Below, one piece after another: positions 49,739 to 59,185 of a DNA stretch of 64,000 bases. The position numbers were made by a program, and so were the translations under genes. The stretch lies in assembly GCF_041435335.1 (NCBI RefSeq), contig NZ_CP108430.1:2772501-2836500 (forward strand), given 5' to 3'. A model generated the notes under the pieces. The model worked only from the letters and a program-made list of their open reading frames with translations, did no database searches and was not told the origin of the DNA. Positions within the stretch are counted from its first letter, which is position 1. Every line of letters starts with the position of its first letter. Origin of the DNA: Streptomyces sp. NBC_01283. GTDB taxonomy: Bacteria > Actinomycetota > Actinomycetes > Streptomycetales > Streptomycetaceae.

Positions 49739-51325
49739 CTACTCCGTACCGCTCGATGTCGCCTTCAGGGACAGCCACAGCTCCATGCGGACGTCCGGGT
49801 CGTCCAGGGAGCGGCCCAGGATCTCCTCGACCCTGCGCATCCGATAGCGAAGGGTGTGGCGGTGGACGCCCAGGTCCGCCGCCGCCGCGTCCCACTGGCC
49901 GTGGCGCGAGAGCCAGGCCCGCAGCGAGGCGATCAGGTCGCCGCGGCCGGTGGCGTCATGCTCGTACAGGGCGCGCAGCAGTCCGTCGGCGAACGCCCGT
50001 ACGGCATCGTCGGCGAGCAGCGGCAGGACCGAGCCCGCCGCCAGGTCCTCGTGCTCGACCAGCGCACGGCCCCGGCGCCGGGCGATGGACAGCGCCTGGT
50101 CCGCCTGCTTGTACGCGGTGGCCGCCGCGATCGGTCCGGCAGGCGCGGAGAGGCCGAGGAGGAGAGCCGCCCCGTCGCCCGCACCGCCCTCCGGCGCCTC
50201 GGAACGCCCTGCCTCCAGCGTCTGCGCGTACGCGACGCAGGCCGCCGCGCCCGCGCCGCCGTCCACGACGAGCAGCACGAGCCGCTCGCCGTAGGGGACG
50301 ACGAGGAGTGCCTCACCGGCGCGTGCCGCGGCCGACTCGACGGCGTCGGTCAGACCGGCGAACGGGTCGGCGTCGTCCGGGGCGGAGGCGGGCACCTCCG
50401 CGACCACCAGGCGGAACGGCGCGTCGAGCAGGCTGCCGTACAGCTCCCCCGCCACCGTGCGGGCATGGTCCGGCTCCCCCGCGAGCAGCATCCGCAGCAC
50501 CGCGGAGCCGACCCGCGCCTCGGCGGCCTGCAGCGAGCGGTTGCGCTCCGTGGTGAGGGTGAGCAGCGCTATGGCGGAGTGCAGGGCGTACCGCTCCGCG
50601 GTGCCGAGGGTGGAGGCCGTGCCGACGGCGAGCGCGGCGCGGGGCCGCCGTCCCGTGCCGATCGAGTGCAGCTCGACCCGGTCCTCGGCGCCCGCGACGA
50701 CCGCGCTCGCGGGTGCGGCCCGGTCCCGCAGGCGCTCCACGTCGGTGGTGAGCCTGGCGGCCCGGCGGGACGCCCACTCGGGGGCCGTGGCGACGACGGC
50801 GCCGGACGCGTCGTACAGCGCGGCCCAGCCGTCCACCTGGCCGGCGAGCGCGCCGAGCAGCCCTTCGGGACCGTCGCTCAGTGCCTGCTTGGTCAGCTCG
50901 CGCTGGGCGGCGAAGCCCGCGGTCACCGCGCGGTACTGGTCGGCGGCGATGGCCGCGGAAACCGCCTTGCTGATGGCGAGGAACGGGGTGCGCCGGGGCA
51001 CCTCAAGGAGCGGAAGCCCTTCGTCCGCGGCGGCCGCGACCAACGCCTCCGGAATGTCCTTGTAATGCACCCCGACCGCGAACCCGAGCCCGACGACGCC
51101 TGCCGCCGCGAGCCGCTTCACGTAGCGGCTCATGGCCTCCGGGTCCTCCGCGTCCAGTTTGAGCGCGGTGATCAGGAGGAGCTCGCCGCCCTCCATGTAG
51201 GGCACGGGGTCGGTGAGCTCACTGGCATGCGCCCAGCGCACGGGCGCGTCCAGATGGTCCTCACCGGCGCGCACGGTGAGCTTCAGTGCGGAGTGGTGGA
51301 CGAGGGAGGCGAGCGTGGGCGGCAT
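49739..51325 (-). CDS. PucR family transcriptional regulator
   Basis: A 528-residue regulator. The N-terminal PucR domain (about 1-125, with VRWAHASELTDPVPYMEGGELLL) probably senses a nitrogen metabolite; the C-terminal helix-turn-helix is ADLGVHRHTLRYRMRRVEEI. It is encoded just upstream of the aldehyde dehydrogenase gene on the same strand with a 145-nt gap. By position it likely controls GABA catabolism (dehydrogenase and gabT), as GabR-type PucR regulators do in other actinobacteria; inferred, not shown. Confidence 0.9.
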   Translation of the reverse strand: MPPTLASLVHHSALKLTVRAGEDHLDAPVRWAHASELTDPVPYMEGGELLLITALKLDAEDPEAMSRYVKRLAAAGVVGLGFAVGVHYKDIPEALVAAAADEGLPLLEVPRRTPFLAISKAVSAAIAADQYRAVTAGFAAQRELTKQALSDGPEGLLGALAGQVDGWAALYDASGAVVATAPEWASRRAARLTTDVERLRDRAAPASAVVAGAEDRVELHSIGTGRRPRAALAVGTASTLGTAERYALHSAIALLTLTTERNRSLQAAEARVGSAVLRMLLAGEPDHARTVAGELYGSLLDAPFRLVVAEVPASAPDDADPFAGLTDAVESAAARAGEALLVVPYGERLVLLVVDGGAGAAACVAYAQTLEAGRSEAPEGGAGDGAALLLGLSAPAGPIAAATAYKQADQALSIARRRGRALVEHEDLAAGSVLPLLADDAVRAFADGLLRALYEHDATGRGDLIASLRAWLSRHGQWDAAAADLGVHRHTLRYRMRRVEEILGRSLDDPDVRMELWLSLKATSSGTE

Positions 51326-51485
51326 GGGGCCTTCAGGTCTGGTCAGTAGGGTCAGGGCACATCAGGGCTGATGCCTGGCACCGGCGGCGGGCGCGCGTCC
51401 CGGTCGGCCATTGAATCCCGGACGAGATGTGGATCTTTTGGCCGGTACGTATGAACGACCTGTGTCGATTCTGCCTCACCGTACG

Positions 51486-51516
51486 GTACGTACGGGACCG
51501 AATTCCCCGTATGTAC
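51486..51516. promoter_or_regulatory. Inverted repeat upstream of the PucR gene
   Basis: GTACGTACGGG (51486-51496) and CCCGTATGTAC (51506-51516) form an 11-bp near-perfect inverted repeat with a 9-bp AT-richer centre. Another GGTACGTAT lies at about 51444. It lies in the 228-bp gap between the ATPase gene's stop and the regulator start, thus upstream of pucR on its strand. A plausible autoregulatory operator or a terminator. Confidence 0.4.
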
Positions 51517-51553
51517 CTCGCTGACCGCGCCCCCGCTGCGTGCGCCCGGGTGG

Positions 51554-53950
51554 CTATCCCCGAAGGTCCACCAAAAGGGGCGGCGCGTGCTCGCCCCGTA
51601 CGTCCGTCAGGGAGAGCACCGCGTGGCCCGGGGGCAGGGAGTGGGCCAGATCGGATGCGGACCAGCGTTCGCGTTCGACCTTGCGTACGGTGACGGCGTC
51701 GGTGGTGACCGCCTTGCCGGTGACGAGCTTGCGCAGCGAGTGCAGGGCCCGGGTCATCGGCTGGTCGGCGAAGACCGTGTGCTGAGCCACTTCCCTGGTC
51801 TCGATCCACTCGGTGCCCCAGGCCTCGGTGAACCGGCGCCCGTCCCAGGTCGTCACACCGGAGAAGGCCATCCGGCAGCCGACCGCGGCGTACAGCGGCC
51901 CCTGGAGCGCCTCCGGCACCTCGCCGATCGTGCGCAGACCGAGCACGACGCCCGCGTTCAGCGACCGCAGCCGCTGGATGGCGCGCACGCTCTCGGTGGT
52001 GAGGGTGCGGGCGGCGTCGTCGAGGATCAGGCACGCGAAGTGCGGCCGCCGGGCACGGCCGCGCGCGACGTACGAGAACTGGGCGAGCAGCAGGCGGGCC
52101 AGGAGCCGCGACGCCTCCTCGTGTCCGTGTTCGGGCAGGTCCACCCGGACGCGGAGCGGGTGGTGGGCCACGGCCCGCATCGAGAAGGGGTGTCCCTCGC
52201 CGCTCGGGTCGAAGAAGTCGGCGAAGGCGGGGCGGTCGAGCAGGGCGAGCCGGTCGGCCAGGGCGGGGCCCGGGTCGTTGGGCGAGCCGGACTGGCGGAC
52301 GCGGGCGTCGAGTTCGCGGCGCATGGCGGTGTGCTCGTCGGCGGCGAGGCCCGCGCGGAGGGCGTCGAGCGCGGCCGGGGCCCCCTCCAGCAGTTCGCGC
52401 AGCACGGGCACGGACGGGAAGCGTCCGTGGAGGCGGCGGTAGGGGCCGAGGAGTTGGGCGAGGGTGGTGGCGGCGCGCCGCGTGTCCACGGCTTCGAGGT
52501 CGCCGACGAGCCCTTCGGCGAGGAAGGCGGCGGCCTCGTCCGGGTCGTCGCAGTCCGCGTAGAGGTCGAGGTCGTGCACGGACGCCGGATCGCCCGGCCT
52601 GACCACGACGTCGTACGCGCTGTCGGGGCCGAGCGCCGTGCCCGCGGCGCACACGACGACGACCGCGCACTGCCCGGTCAGGGCGCCCAGGGCGAGGGAC
52701 TCGGCCACCGGCCACATGAGCCGTCCGGTCTTGCCCGCACCGGACGGGCCCACCGCGAGCAGTGAGGTGCCGAGCACGGCGGGGTCGAGCGCGGCGCCGG
52801 CGTTGCGCACGGCGTAGGGGTTGCGCTCGTCCTGCGCGAAGCGGCCGATCCTGACCTGGCCCACGAGCAGGTCGTGGACGGCGCTGCGGGTGGGCAGGTC
52901 GCGCTGGCCCGAGGGGTGGGTCCAGGAGGCGGCACCGTGCCGGGCGACCGTGTCCACGAAGGTGGCGAGCGCGCCCGCGTCGGGGGCGGCGGTGCGCCAG
53001 GCGTGGGCCACGCGGGCGCAGTCGACGTCGTTCATGCGTCCGCTGACCAGCTCGGCGGAGAGCAGGTCGGCGGCCTTGTCGTGTCCGGCCGCGCGCAGTT
53101 CGGGCCAGTGGCCGCGGGCGGGAGCGCCGGCGGGGCGCGGCGGGGTGGCGCGGGGGCGTGCCGTCGCGGGCGTCGCGGCCTTGGCGGTCGTGGCGTCGCG
53201 GATCGCCTCCCACCATCCGCCGATCCGGGCGAAGGGCCACAGCACCGCGAGGGTGATCAGGATGTACAGGACGTCGGTGAGCACCTGCGAGGTGAAGACC
53301 TCGTAACCCCCCGCGATGAGTGCGACCAGGGAGAAGACGGGGTCGACCACGGGCAGCGGGCGCGCGTCGAGCCCGAAGGCGCTCGGCCAGACGAAGATCA
53401 GGACACCGACCGCGGCGACGGAGGCGACCACGGCGCGGGAGGGCTGCGGGCGCCGCACCACGAAGTGCCGGATCGAGTCGGGCCAGGCACCGAGCCGTCC
53501 GACGGAGTACAGCACCGCGCCGAAGACAAGACCGTTGTAGACGATCCGGGCGTCGTCGGCCTGCCGCTCCTTGGGCTGCACGCTGCCGGCCCACCACCAG
53601 TCGCCCGGCGTGAACAGCTTGAGCAGGGCCCACTGATAGGGGATGTTGCCCTGCCGCCACAGCGACCAGAACAGCAGGCCGAGCACGGCGGAGATCACCA
53701 TGCCGACGATCAGCCGCCGGTTGACGCCTTCGCTCTCGGCCTCGGGCGCGGGGGGCCGGTAGGCGTAGCGCCAGATGCCGGGGGCCGCCTCGGGGCGGGG
53801 CGCGGCGAGCCAGTCGGCGACGGATGGGGTGCTGTCGGCGCCGGGCGCCCGCCGGGGCATCGGCGGCGCCGCGGGGACGGCCGGCCCCGCCGGACGCGGC
53901 ACCGGTGTGGCGTGCGTACCGCGAGCGTCGTGCGTGCCTTCGGAGTCCAT
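51554..53950 (-). CDS. Membrane VirD4/FtsK-like ATPase
   Basis: A 798-residue protein: Pro/Ala-rich N-terminus (1-75), about five transmembrane helices between residues 79 and 240, then a RecA-like ATPase with Walker A GPSGAGKT (401-408) and Walker B-like ACLILDDAAR, FAQDERNPYAVR upstream, and RLRSLNAGVVLGLRTIGEV similar to TraG/TraD coupling proteins. Such conserved Streptomyces proteins are annotated only as ATP/GTP-binding. No conjugation or ESX gene is adjacent, so its partner is unknown. It lies between pucR and the divergent gabT. Confidence 0.75.
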   Translation of the reverse strand: MDSEGTHDARGTHATPVPRPAGPAVPAAPPMPRRAPGADSTPSVADWLAAPRPEAAPGIWRYAYRPPAPEAESEGVNRRLIVGMVISAVLGLLFWSLWRQGNIPYQWALLKLFTPGDWWWAGSVQPKERQADDARIVYNGLVFGAVLYSVGRLGAWPDSIRHFVVRRPQPSRAVVASVAAVGVLIFVWPSAFGLDARPLPVVDPVFSLVALIAGGYEVFTSQVLTDVLYILITLAVLWPFARIGGWWEAIRDATTAKAATPATARPRATPPRPAGAPARGHWPELRAAGHDKAADLLSAELVSGRMNDVDCARVAHAWRTAAPDAGALATFVDTVARHGAASWTHPSGQRDLPTRSAVHDLLVGQVRIGRFAQDERNPYAVRNAGAALDPAVLGTSLLAVGPSGAGKTGRLMWPVAESLALGALTGQCAVVVVCAAGTALGPDSAYDVVVRPGDPASVHDLDLYADCDDPDEAAAFLAEGLVGDLEAVDTRRAATTLAQLLGPYRRLHGRFPSVPVLRELLEGAPAALDALRAGLAADEHTAMRRELDARVRQSGSPNDPGPALADRLALLDRPAFADFFDPSGEGHPFSMRAVAHHPLRVRVDLPEHGHEEASRLLARLLLAQFSYVARGRARRPHFACLILDDAARTLTTESVRAIQRLRSLNAGVVLGLRTIGEVPEALQGPLYAAVGCRMAFSGVTTWDGRRFTEAWGTEWIETREVAQHTVFADQPMTRALHSLRKLVTGKAVTTDAVTVRKVERERWSASDLAHSLPPGHAVLSLTDVRGEHAPPLLVDLRG

Positions 53951-54251
53951 GGCCCTTGCCCCCTGACCTGCCGGTCTGTCGGTTCAGCCGTCAATCTAGT
54001 GCCCCCGCAGGGGGAGTTCACCGGATACGCGCCCGGGACCTGCGGGAACACCCTGACGTGGGCAGGGTGCCGATGGGGACGAAAGCCGCACCCCGCCCAC
54101 GGGCCGCTATGTCCATCACGGACAACCGCCACGCCGAAAAACTCCCCCGTGGAGCATGCCCGCCCCCACGCTCCGCCCCTAACCTGCGAAAGAAAGCAGC
54201 AACGAAAGCCAGCATCGAGCGTCCGCCTCGCCCCACCCCCAGGAGCACCCC
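53951..54251. promoter_or_regulatory. Divergent promoter region, ATPase gene / gabT
   Basis: A 301-bp gap between divergent genes. The gabT start has AGGAG 6 nt upstream. No confident -10/-35 pair was found. A CGAAAG motif occurs twice at about 54187 and 54203, possibly chance. Confidence 0.4.
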
Positions 54252-55586
54252 ATGACCGCACTTCCGCAGGAGCGCCGCGTCGTCACCGCCATTCCCGGGC
54301 CGAAGTCCCAGGAGCTGCAGGCCCGCCGTACCGCCACGGTCGCCGGCGGCGTGGGTTCCGTGCTGCCCGTCTTCGCGGCGCGCGCGGGTGGCGGCATCAT
54401 CGAGGACGTCGACGGCAACCGCTTCATCGACTTCGGCTCCGGCATCGCCGTGACGTCGGTCGGCGCCAGCGCCGAGGCCGTCGTACGCCGGGCGACCGCG
54501 CAGCTCGCCGACTTCACGCACACCTGTTTCATGGTGACGCCGTACGAGGGGTACGTCGCCGTCGCCGAGCAGCTCGCGGAGCTGACGCCGGGTGACCACG
54601 CGAAGAAGTCCGCGCTCTTCAACTCCGGCGCCGAGGCCGTCGAGAACGCCGTCAAGATCGCCCGTGCGCACACCAAGCGCCAGGCGGTTGTCGTCTTCGA
54701 CCACGGCTACCACGGCCGTACGAACCTGACGATGGCGCTGACCAGCAAGAACATGCCGTACAAGAACGGCTTCGGGCCGTTCGCGCCCGAGGTCTACCGC
54801 GTCCCGGTGGCCTACGGCTACCGCTGGCCGACGGGCGAGGAGAACGCCGGTCCCGAGGCCGCCAAGCAGGCCATCGACCAGATCAGCAAGCAGGTCGGCG
54901 CGGAGAACGTCGCCGCGATCATCATCGAGCCGGTGCTCGGCGAGGGCGGCTTCATCGAGCCCGCGAAGGGCTTCCTGCCGGAGATCGTGAAGTTCGCCAA
55001 CGACAACGGCATCGTCTTCGTCGCGGACGAGATCCAGTCCGGCTTCTGCCGCACCGGCCAGTGGTTCGCGTGCGAGGACGAGGGCATCGTCCCCGACCTG
55101 ATCACGACGGCCAAGGGCATCGCGGGCGGCCTGCCGCTCGCCGCCGTCACGGGCCGCGCCGAGATCATGGACGCCGCGCACTCGGGCGGCCTCGGCGGCA
55201 CCTACGGCGGCAACCCGGTGGCCTGCGCCGGTGCGCTCGGCGCCATCGAGACCATGAAGGAGCTCGACCTCAACGGCAAGGCCAAGGCCATCGAGGCGAC
55301 GATGAAGGCCCGCCTGAACGCCATCGCGGAGAAGTACGACATCGTCGGCGACGTCCGCGGCCGTGGCGCGATGATCGCCATCGAGCTGGTCAAGGACCGC
55401 GCCACGAAGGAGCCGAACGCCGAGGCGACGGCCGCGCTCGCCAAGGCGTGTCACGCGGAGGGCCTGCTCGTCCTCACCTGTGGCACGTACGGCAACGTCC
55501 TGCGCTTCCTGCCGCCGCTGGTCATCGGCGACGACCTCCTGAACGAGGGCCTGGACATCATCGAGGCGGCGTTCGCCCGCATCTGA
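54252..55586 (+). CDS. gabT: 4-aminobutyrate aminotransferase
   Basis: PLP enzyme transferring the amino group of GABA to 2-oxoglutarate, giving succinate semialdehyde. The 444-residue class III aminotransferase has FIDFGSGIAVTSVGAS, FFDHGYHG-like VVFDHGYHGRTNLTMALT, FVADEIQSGFCRTGQWFA with the PLP aspartate, and DLITTAKGIAGGLPLAAVTG with the Schiff-base lysine. It is divergent from the ATPase gene and ends at a strong terminator. Confidence 0.95.
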   Translation: MTALPQERRVVTAIPGPKSQELQARRTATVAGGVGSVLPVFAARAGGGIIEDVDGNRFIDFGSGIAVTSVGASAEAVVRRATAQLADFTHTCFMVTPYEGYVAVAEQLAELTPGDHAKKSALFNSGAEAVENAVKIARAHTKRQAVVVFDHGYHGRTNLTMALTSKNMPYKNGFGPFAPEVYRVPVAYGYRWPTGEENAGPEAAKQAIDQISKQVGAENVAAIIIEPVLGEGGFIEPAKGFLPEIVKFANDNGIVFVADEIQSGFCRTGQWFACEDEGIVPDLITTAKGIAGGLPLAAVTGRAEIMDAAHSGGLGGTYGGNPVACAGALGAIETMKELDLNGKAKAIEATMKARLNAIAEKYDIVGDVRGRGAMIAIELVKDRATKEPNAEATAALAKACHAEGLLVLTCGTYGNVLRFLPPLVIGDDLLNEGLDIIEAAFARI

Positions 55587-55624
55587 TCACCTCCCCCGCG
55601 GACGAGCCCGCGGACGTGCTCGGC

Positions 55625-55663
55625 GGAGCCGGGATCACCCCAAAGGGGGAAGATCCCGGCTCC
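55625..55663 (+). terminator. gabT terminator
   Basis: GGAGCCGGGATC (55625-55636) and GATCCCGGCTCC (55652-55663), perfect 12-bp stem, loop 15 nt that can add CCCC/GGGG pairs. Confidence 0.85.
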
Positions 55664-55822
55664 GCATGTGTCCGAGCGCGGCCTGACGTGTGTGTACGGC
55701 GCGCGGTGCGAGAACCGTGACCTGGAGTGACCGTCAGGGCGTGTGAAGAAGGTGTGCGGGACCCATGCCGGGTTGCCGTTCCGCCTGTCGGCCCGTCACC
55801 ACCTGACGTACGGTTTCTGCAG

Positions 55823-56659
55823 ATGAGAGAAACACCCCGCCCACAGGGGACTGTGGGCGACACCGGGACGGAGCCTCCCCAGCCCCGTCTTGGTCGTGCC
55901 CTCGCGCACACACCCGGAGTCACTGGCTCCGGAACTCCTCACCGATCGGACGGCCGCCCGCCCCAAACCCCCCGGGGCGTGCGGCACACCGGTCAGGTCG
56001 GCCGCCTCGGAACTACCCCCCCTGTTCCGGGGCGGCCGACCATTTTCCTCTTCGGCCTCTGCGCGCTGCTCTTCGCGCTCATCACCTGGCAAGTGATCGC
56101 CGACGGCCCCCTCCGCGACGCGGACGAGCGGCTCGGCCCCTGGATCACCGGAAGCCGCCTCCCGGACGGCGCCGCCGAGTTCCTCGCCGATCTGGGCGGG
56201 GTCGCCGTCGCCGTCCCGTTCCTCGCCGCCGCCATCGCCTACACGTCGTGGCGCGGCCACCGGGCCGGTACGTTCCGCTGGTGGCTGGCCCCGGTCGCCG
56301 CCGCCGTGGCCATGGCCGCGGTCCCGGCACTCGTGATCCCGCTCAAGGAACTCATCGGCCGCACCGGCCCACCCGGCATGGACGGCAACGGCTACTACCC
56401 CTCGGGCCACACCGCCACCGCCCTGGTCGCCTACGGCGGAGCGGCCCTGCTCCTGCTGCCCCACCTGCGCGGCACCTACGCCCGACGCGAACTGGTCATC
56501 GCCTGCGCCCTGTTGAACTTCGCGGTCGGCCTCGGCCTGGTGCGGCGCGGGTATCACTGGCCCCTGGACGTGGTGGCCAGCTGGTGCTTGTTCGGGATGG
56601 TGCTGCAGGGCGTGGCGCTGGTGGTGGCGCGGTACGGTCGACGCCCGATCGAGGAGTGA
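55823..56659 (+). CDS. PAP2-family membrane phosphatase
   Basis: A 278-residue protein: a Pro/Arg-rich 70-residue N-terminus, then about six transmembrane helices. The acid-phosphatase motifs are present: KELIGRTGPPG (C1, KX6RP-like but with RTG), YYPSGHTAT (C2) and RRGYHWPLDV (C3 with catalytic His and Asp). It probably dephosphorylates a lipid such as phosphatidate or undecaprenyl diphosphate. The start is uncertain: ATG 55823 has no good ribosome site and the N-terminal part may be partly non-coding. Confidence 0.8.
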   Translation: MRETPRPQGTVGDTGTEPPQPRLGRALAHTPGVTGSGTPHRSDGRPPQTPRGVRHTGQVGRLGTTPPVPGRPTIFLFGLCALLFALITWQVIADGPLRDADERLGPWITGSRLPDGAAEFLADLGGVAVAVPFLAAAIAYTSWRGHRAGTFRWWLAPVAAAVAMAAVPALVIPLKELIGRTGPPGMDGNGYYPSGHTATALVAYGGAALLLLPHLRGTYARRELVIACALLNFAVGLGLVRRGYHWPLDVVASWCLFGMVLQGVALVVARYGRRPIEE

Positions 56660-56680
56660 TCCAGCACGCGAGGGAGCGTC

Positions 56681-59185
56681 ATGGCCGACGAGCAGGAGCG
56701 GGTGGCCGTCACCTATGAAGGACACGACTTCGCGCTCACGCCGTCGCCGGGTGAAGTGGTCCTGCCGCTCAACGGCCGCAAGATGCATCACGATCTCCGG
56801 TGCTCGCACCTGACGGACTCCGAGGTTCTGCCCCGCTTCCCCGACCCGGACAGACTCCTGTGGCGCCGGATCCTCGACTCGGCGCCGTCCGGCGACACCG
56901 AGGGCCGCATCAAGTTCGCCCGGAGCATCGGGCTGCTCGGTGGTTCCGGCCAGACGATCATCGGTCTGTGCAGCTGCGTCCTCAAGTCCATCTCGCCCAC
57001 GCAGGCCGAGACGATGCGCCCTTGGCCGCTCGCCGAGGCGAGAGCCGCCTTCGACGGCGCCGGCTGCGAGGAGACCCTGCGGAAGCGGGACGACGCGGCG
57101 CGACAGATACGCGAAGCCTTTCCCTGGGAGGAGTGGCCCACTATGTCCTTGGAACGGTTCGCGCTCGGCCAGGGCGGCAGCAGCACGACCAAGCCGTACT
57201 GCTATCTGATCGAGTTCGGCAGCGATGCCCTCGGGAGCATCGCCGGCGGTTCGGCCCGTAAGCACCTCATCTACCGGAAGGGCCCGGACGGCGACTGGTG
57301 GCACGACTCGCGCTACGCCAATGCCGAGGAGGCCTGGGAGCACGTACGGGACGGCATCATCACGGCCGTGACCGCCGCCCGCGAGGGCCGCCTCGCCGAC
57401 ATCGACACCATCGCCGCGGTGCGCTCAGGTCCAGCCCTGATCGGCAAGACTCTGCGGATCTACGCTCCCGAGTCCAACCTCCCGATCTACGGGACGGGTT
57501 GGATCCAGCACTTCATCGAGCGGCTGACCTCGGAGCCCGTGCCCAAGCTGGAGGGGTGGGCACTACGGGCCAGGCTCAAGAACATCATCGACGCCGACGA
57601 GAGCTTCGCCGGGTGGTCGTACGACCTGGTGGTGTTGTTCCTCGAGTGGTGGGCCAACCCGCGGCGGACCCAGCAGATCGTGAAGATCGCCGCCGGGCAC
57701 GACGGGGCCCTCTGGGACGACTGCCGCGCGGGCGGCTACATCGCCGTCGGCTGGGACGACGTACCGGACCTGCGGACCTTCGCCGACAAGGACGAGTTTC
57801 TGGCAGCGTTCACAGCGGCATACAACGACGAGTACAACGGCTTCAAGTCGAAGATCTCCGCGAAGGCCAACGAGGTCTGGAAGCTGCAGGGTCTACGGCC
57901 CGGTGACCTCGTGGTCGCCAACTCGGGGGCAAGTCAGATCCTCGGTGTGGGGCGCGTGACGGGTGAGGGCTACCAATGGCGGGAGGAGCGCGCCGACCAC
58001 CGCCACACCGTCGGCGTCGACTGGGACGAGAGCTACGCCACGCGGCTCGACGAGCCTGAGCGGTCGTGGGCGACCGTCACCGTCAAGGACGTCCCGGCCG
58101 CGCTGTGGAACAGGATCCGGCGCGCGAAGTCGGCACAGTTCGACCCGTCGTCCACCGACGCGGAGGCCGCCACCGGCACTGCGGAGGCGGCAGCGGCAGC
58201 GGTGGCGGCGCAGCCGCTCGACGCCGAGCTGCGCCCCTTGGCCGATGCCCTCGAACGTCGCGGTCAGGCCGTTCTGTTCGGCCCGCCGGGCACCGGCAAG
58301 ACGTACCTGGCCCTGCGCTTCGCGGTGCGCTGGCTGGGTGAGCTGTCCGGTGACCTGCCGGGCTCGGACCCGTACGCCGAACCGGGCACGGAGTCGTTCG
58401 GTGCGACGCTTGACGCGCTTTCCCTGGCGGGGCGCCTCACGATGGTGACCTTCCATCCGAGCTACGGATACGAGGACTTCGTCGAGGGGTTCCGGCCCGT
58501 GAAGAACGAGACACCGGGTGGAGGGCTCAGCCTCGATCTGACCTCCGGCGTCTTCAAGCGTGTGTGCGAGGCAGCCGCCGCCGATCCGGCCCACCCCTAT
58601 CTGGTCGTCGTGGACGAGCTGAACCGCGGCCACCTCCCGAAAATCTTCGGGGAGCTGGTGACCCTGATCGAGAAGGACAAGCGCGGGCTCTCCGTCACAC
58701 TGCCGCTCAGCCAGCAGCCGTTCCGCATCCCTCCGAACGTATTTCTGATCGGCACGATGAACACCGCGGACCGCTCCATCCGCACCCTCGACGCGGCGAT
58801 CCGCCGCCGCTTCGCGTTCCTGGAACTGCTGCCCGATTCGGGCCCCCTCCAGGGCTGCCACGTCGGGGAGCTGCACCTCGCCGACCTCCTCGACGCCCTC
58901 AACCAGCGCATTCGGACGCTGCTCGACCGCGAGAAGCAGATCGGACACGCGTTCTTTCTGCCGGGCGGCGCTCCCGTCGACTCGGCCGGCGAGCTCGCGG
59001 GCATCATCCGCGGCGAAATCCTGCCGCTGCTGCAGGAGTACGCGTACGACGACTACACCCTTCTCGCGGCCTTCCTCGGTGACGACCTGGTGGACGCCGA
59101 CACGCACACCCTGAAGGACCTCACGGACGACGGCCTAGTGACGGCGCTCTACACCGAGCTGCAGGTCAATGCCGGGGGCGAGTAA
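56681..59185 (+). CDS. mcrB: McrB-type restriction GTPase with EVE domain
   Basis: An 834-residue motor subunit of a type IV, modification-dependent restriction system. Residues 1-340 are unassigned. About 350-480 reads as an EVE/YTH-like domain (GGYIAVGWDDVPDL, LRPGDLVVANSGASQILGVGRV, HTVGVDWD), a fold that recognises modified bases. The McrB AAA+ core spans 515-834 with Walker A GPPGTGKT (534-541), Walker B LVVVDELNRG (641-650) and the McrB-specific MNTADRS (693-699). GAGGGAG precedes the ATG. mcrC overlaps its 3' end. The pair sits between genes that are adjacent or near in other streptomycetes, suggesting a transferred defence island. Confidence 0.88.
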   Translation: MADEQERVAVTYEGHDFALTPSPGEVVLPLNGRKMHHDLRCSHLTDSEVLPRFPDPDRLLWRRILDSAPSGDTEGRIKFARSIGLLGGSGQTIIGLCSCVLKSISPTQAETMRPWPLAEARAAFDGAGCEETLRKRDDAARQIREAFPWEEWPTMSLERFALGQGGSSTTKPYCYLIEFGSDALGSIAGGSARKHLIYRKGPDGDWWHDSRYANAEEAWEHVRDGIITAVTAAREGRLADIDTIAAVRSGPALIGKTLRIYAPESNLPIYGTGWIQHFIERLTSEPVPKLEGWALRARLKNIIDADESFAGWSYDLVVLFLEWWANPRRTQQIVKIAAGHDGALWDDCRAGGYIAVGWDDVPDLRTFADKDEFLAAFTAAYNDEYNGFKSKISAKANEVWKLQGLRPGDLVVANSGASQILGVGRVTGEGYQWREERADHRHTVGVDWDESYATRLDEPERSWATVTVKDVPAALWNRIRRAKSAQFDPSSTDAEAATGTAEAAAAAVAAQPLDAELRPLADALERRGQAVLFGPPGTGKTYLALRFAVRWLGELSGDLPGSDPYAEPGTESFGATLDALSLAGRLTMVTFHPSYGYEDFVEGFRPVKNETPGGGLSLDLTSGVFKRVCEAAAADPAHPYLVVVDELNRGHLPKIFGELVTLIEKDKRGLSVTLPLSQQPFRIPPNVFLIGTMNTADRSIRTLDAAIRRRFAFLELLPDSGPLQGCHVGELHLADLLDALNQRIRTLLDREKQIGHAFFLPGGAPVDSAGELAGIIRGEILPLLQEYAYDDYTLLAAFLGDDLVDADTHTLKDLTDDGLVTALYTELQVNAGGE

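Noticed and set aside
51554..53950. Displaced EccC of the ESX system
   Set aside because: It has a single ATPase domain with about five helices and VirD4/TraG-like features, not the tandem FtsK-like domains of EccC.
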